Assembly (NCBI RefSeq): GCF_001612615.1
Contig: NZ_BDAU01000007.1
Location: forward strand, 62,001 to 126,000
Direction: 5' to 3'
Source: Nocardia amikacinitolerans NBRC 108937
GTDB lineage: Bacteria; Actinomycetota; Actinomycetes; Mycobacteriales; Mycobacteriaceae
DNA: 64,000 bases
This document shows, in pieces, positions 63,101 through 64,000 of this stretch (positions within the stretch are counted from its first letter, which is position 1; the number at the start of each line of letters is the position of its first letter). The notes under the pieces are model-generated. The model was not told where the DNA came from, made no database searches, and worked only from the letters and a program-made list of their open reading frames with translations. The position numbers and the translations under genes were made by a program.

Positions 63101-64000
63101 CGGTCGCGGTGAGCTGATCGCCGCGGGCGTCGTCCGACAGCGCGGTCCACGCGATGCCCGCCTCCTCGGCGGCGGCGCGCAACTCGTCCTCGCCGCGGGA
63201 CAGCGCGGCGGCGGCCCGCTGGACCGCGGCGCGCGCCCGCTCGGCCTCCTCGGCCCGCTGATCCAGGGTCTGACGCGCCTTGAGCGCCTTGTCGCGGTGC
63301 ACCGCCGCCGAGGTCTCCAGCCTGCGCACCGCGTCGGCGAGGTCGTCGAGCTGCTGTTTGCCCTCGTAGGCGCTGGAGCGTTGCAGGGTCTCGCGATCGG
63401 TGAGGGCCTGCTCGTAGGCGCGGTCGGCGTCGTCGGCGCGGGCCTCCGCCGCGGTGCGCTCGGCCTCGCGGCGCTCGCGCAGCGCGGTCGCGGCGAACAG
63501 GGCGGTGCTGGCGTGGGTGACCGCGTCCAGCCTGGCGCGCACCTGGTCGACATCGGTCTTCGCCTGTACCGCGAGGTATTTCCGGTACACGCCGACGAAC
63601 GCGCGGGTGGCGGTGTCGGCGTGCACCAGGCCCTCGAGCGTGCGGCCGACCTCCTCCATATCGCTGAAAGAGCGCGCCGCGTCCAGGATCAGCTGTTCGT
63701 CCAGCGGGCGCAGGCCGTCGGTGAGCGCCTGGGACAGTCCGCGCGGGTCCAGGTTCTTGGCCAGCTGCGGACGGCGCAGCGTCAGAATGAGATTGATGAG
63801 CTGGTCGTAGCGCTGCTGGCCGAGCCCGAACATGCGGGCGTCGATGGCGGCCCGGTACTCGACCGGCCGGTCCACGATGGAGTCGGTGCCGATCTGTTCG
63901 GCCAGCTGCTTGCGGGTGAACGGGCGATCGTCGGGCCCGATCAGCGAGAAGTCCACACCCACCCGGCCGTCGGCGACGAAATACCAGCGCGTGACCTTGT
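60150..64000 (-). CDS. jetC: SMC/SbcC-like ATPase, Wadjet JetC family (TIGR02680), 5' end missing
   Basis: 1283 codons are visible; the 5' part runs off the right edge, and family proteins exceed 1400 residues. Most of the sequence is an alpha-helical, Ala/Glu/Arg-rich coiled coil in two arms, with a central hinge-like globular section around 62.2-62.6 kb (RLVRFADGVSPETAAGIEAA). The C-terminal head has the ABC signature SALSGGEQSVSLHLPLFAAA and Walker B RLLALDEAFAGVDDNGRSEL. Walker A must lie outside. JetC is the motor of Wadjet, which recognises and cleaves circular plasmids. JetD-type nuclease genes are not downstream. Confidence 0.85.
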   Translation of the reverse strand, partial: KVTRWYFVADGRVGVDFSLIGPDDRPFTRKQLAEQIGTDSIVDRPVEYRAAIDARMFGLGQQRYDQLINLILTLRRPQLAKNLDPRGLSQALTDGLRPLDEQLILDAARSFSDMEEVGRTLEGLVHADTATRAFVGVYRKYLAVQAKTDVDQVRARLDAVTHASTALFAATALRERREAERTAAEARADDADRAYEQALTDRETLQRSSAYEGKQQLDDLADAVRRLETSAAVHRDKALKARQTLDQRAEEAERARAAVQRAAAALSRGEDELRAAAEEAGIAWTALSDDARGDQLTATVRARAEERDADVRAVRKALVLMDSAAAERTRAERLAERAVQAREAAAAEVAHAEAAVTLARTEAAAALRAWWDAHRDCYLPLGGGLFDALDAALAKVGSDDAAGVAEVLAERAEPLLDELRDRRVAAKARAAAATEQIAELTAERDRVGAQRDDAPRNPMARSEDRSSRPGAPLWRLVRFADGVSPETAAGIEAALHAAGLLDAWVCAEDEQPEDYCDQFLVPLPAQQRPAGRTLADVLVVEDDTDGLTVPRQVVADVLASIALLDDLDGAAGVAISGAGGFRQGVQVGRHHKTDAEFIGATARARRRELRLAELANALDAAAEAQRVAREEADAAHTELARITAAAKALPRPAAVTAALRAVSENAGVMRSRSEAAAQAEKDLDHAVTEVAAIEKKLRAAAVAHRAPRDPRELDALAAAIRHFENTGTGLLRLRADHERERERERESADRHDEARDLAEAFAEEAEAAQAGYQEQLRKLETLREALGAGAADIDRELEQARQRIEATRAEQKAARKAANAAIEAVGDAEAAYRTAHESLGTALTEVLADVKSLAPYAQPDLLSLLGAAPECRWPSSDAAWSTPEQLLYRITQAGPESEPRVLPDEVAELFESLASATASVRAGEAARKSTRSAVTSALQEFDAALAASGRDYRLQWDAADGLTVVQVQDEHGVAALADFAGRIDQARHDQELLLTDAERRILEDALLTGLAQQIHERTSDARELIAKMGAEMKQRRMSSGNTIGVHWVLADNLSDAARAMCKLLDRDATTLSSDDLAAIRAHFAAEIRAARAAHPERSYPEILAATLDYRTWRVFSFTLISGDGSEDKLTVARHSALSGGEQSVSLHLPLFAAAHVMLDSADPQAPRLLALDEAFAGVDDNGRSELLGLSVQFDLDLFMTGYDLWITYPHVPGCAHYDLAHSTAENTVSATLLVWDSGDLLAEHDGSDLTTALGSPNRRRVPTTIEGGLTLDDMPGAPAPVG

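Overview
The window is a very GC-rich chromosomal segment with GTG starts, short gaps and overlapping operons. It looks like a mycolic-acid actinobacterium, most likely Nocardia. The reasons are an EthA-type monooxygenase, EspC/YbaB-type secretion-associated genes, F420-dependent oxidoreductases, mycofactocin genes, a DUF3556 locus laid out as in Mycobacterium, and a rifampin-responsive element upstream of a glycosyltransferase and a HelD-type helicase. The genus is inferred from gene content only.

Layout. 1-292: start of a KAS III-type gene. 792-6423: EthA-like Baeyer-Villiger monooxygenase, two TetR regulators, an aldehyde dehydrogenase and an SDR, probably one catabolic block. 6438-6740: terminator followed by a 31-bp tandem array. 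6745-15119: PrmC-like methyltransferase, YdcF-like protein, a FolD paralogue lacking the cyclohydrolase lysine, an L,D-transpeptidase, PPOX and LLM F420 enzymes, a GNAT-like protein and an FchA/FTCD-type cyclodeaminase. 15180-21075: STAS protein, secreted M15-like protein, small proteins, and a three-gene type VII-substrate-like cassette. 21277-26027: lipoprotein, permease-tail fragment, ABC1 kinase, membrane protein, HxlR regulator with a RibD-like reductase. 26148-29692: rifampin-associated element, rgt, helR. 29711-34736: M19 dipeptidase and DadA-like oxidase, divergent from cydAB. 34760-38631: nucleotidyltransferase, phosphoesterase, LysR and small genes. 38701-39597: SigB/SigF-type sigma gene with its own SigF-type promoter. 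39688-46022: oxidoreductase, DUF3556 protein, acyl-CoA ligase and divergent PucR regulator. 46048-50953: stressosome operon (rsbR-rsbS-rsbT, RsbX-like phosphatase, large PAS/PP2C/ATPase protein) with a SigF-type promoter. 50976-53567: mftR divergent from mftE-mftD. 53619-56091: MarR regulator and class I fumarase with an IdeR-like box. 56256-58690: RHH-DUF433 protein, a noncoding stretch with DnaA-box-like sites and an inverted repeat, VanY-like carboxypeptidase, DUF2283 protein. 58786-64000: MHS transporter and a Wadjet JetC-family SMC-like ATPase that runs off the right edge.

How genes may work together. RAE-rgt-helR forms one inducible unit that inactivates rifamycin and protects RNA polymerase. 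The stressosome, the sigma gene 11 kb away and the shared GTTT-GGGTAT promoter type suggest one general stress circuit. The FolD paralogue and the FchA-type protein could split the two FolD activities. The mycofactocin genes here are only the regulator, peptidase and flavoprotein; mftA, mftB, mftC and mftF are not in the window. No rRNA, tRNA, CRISPR array, transposase or phage gene was recognised.
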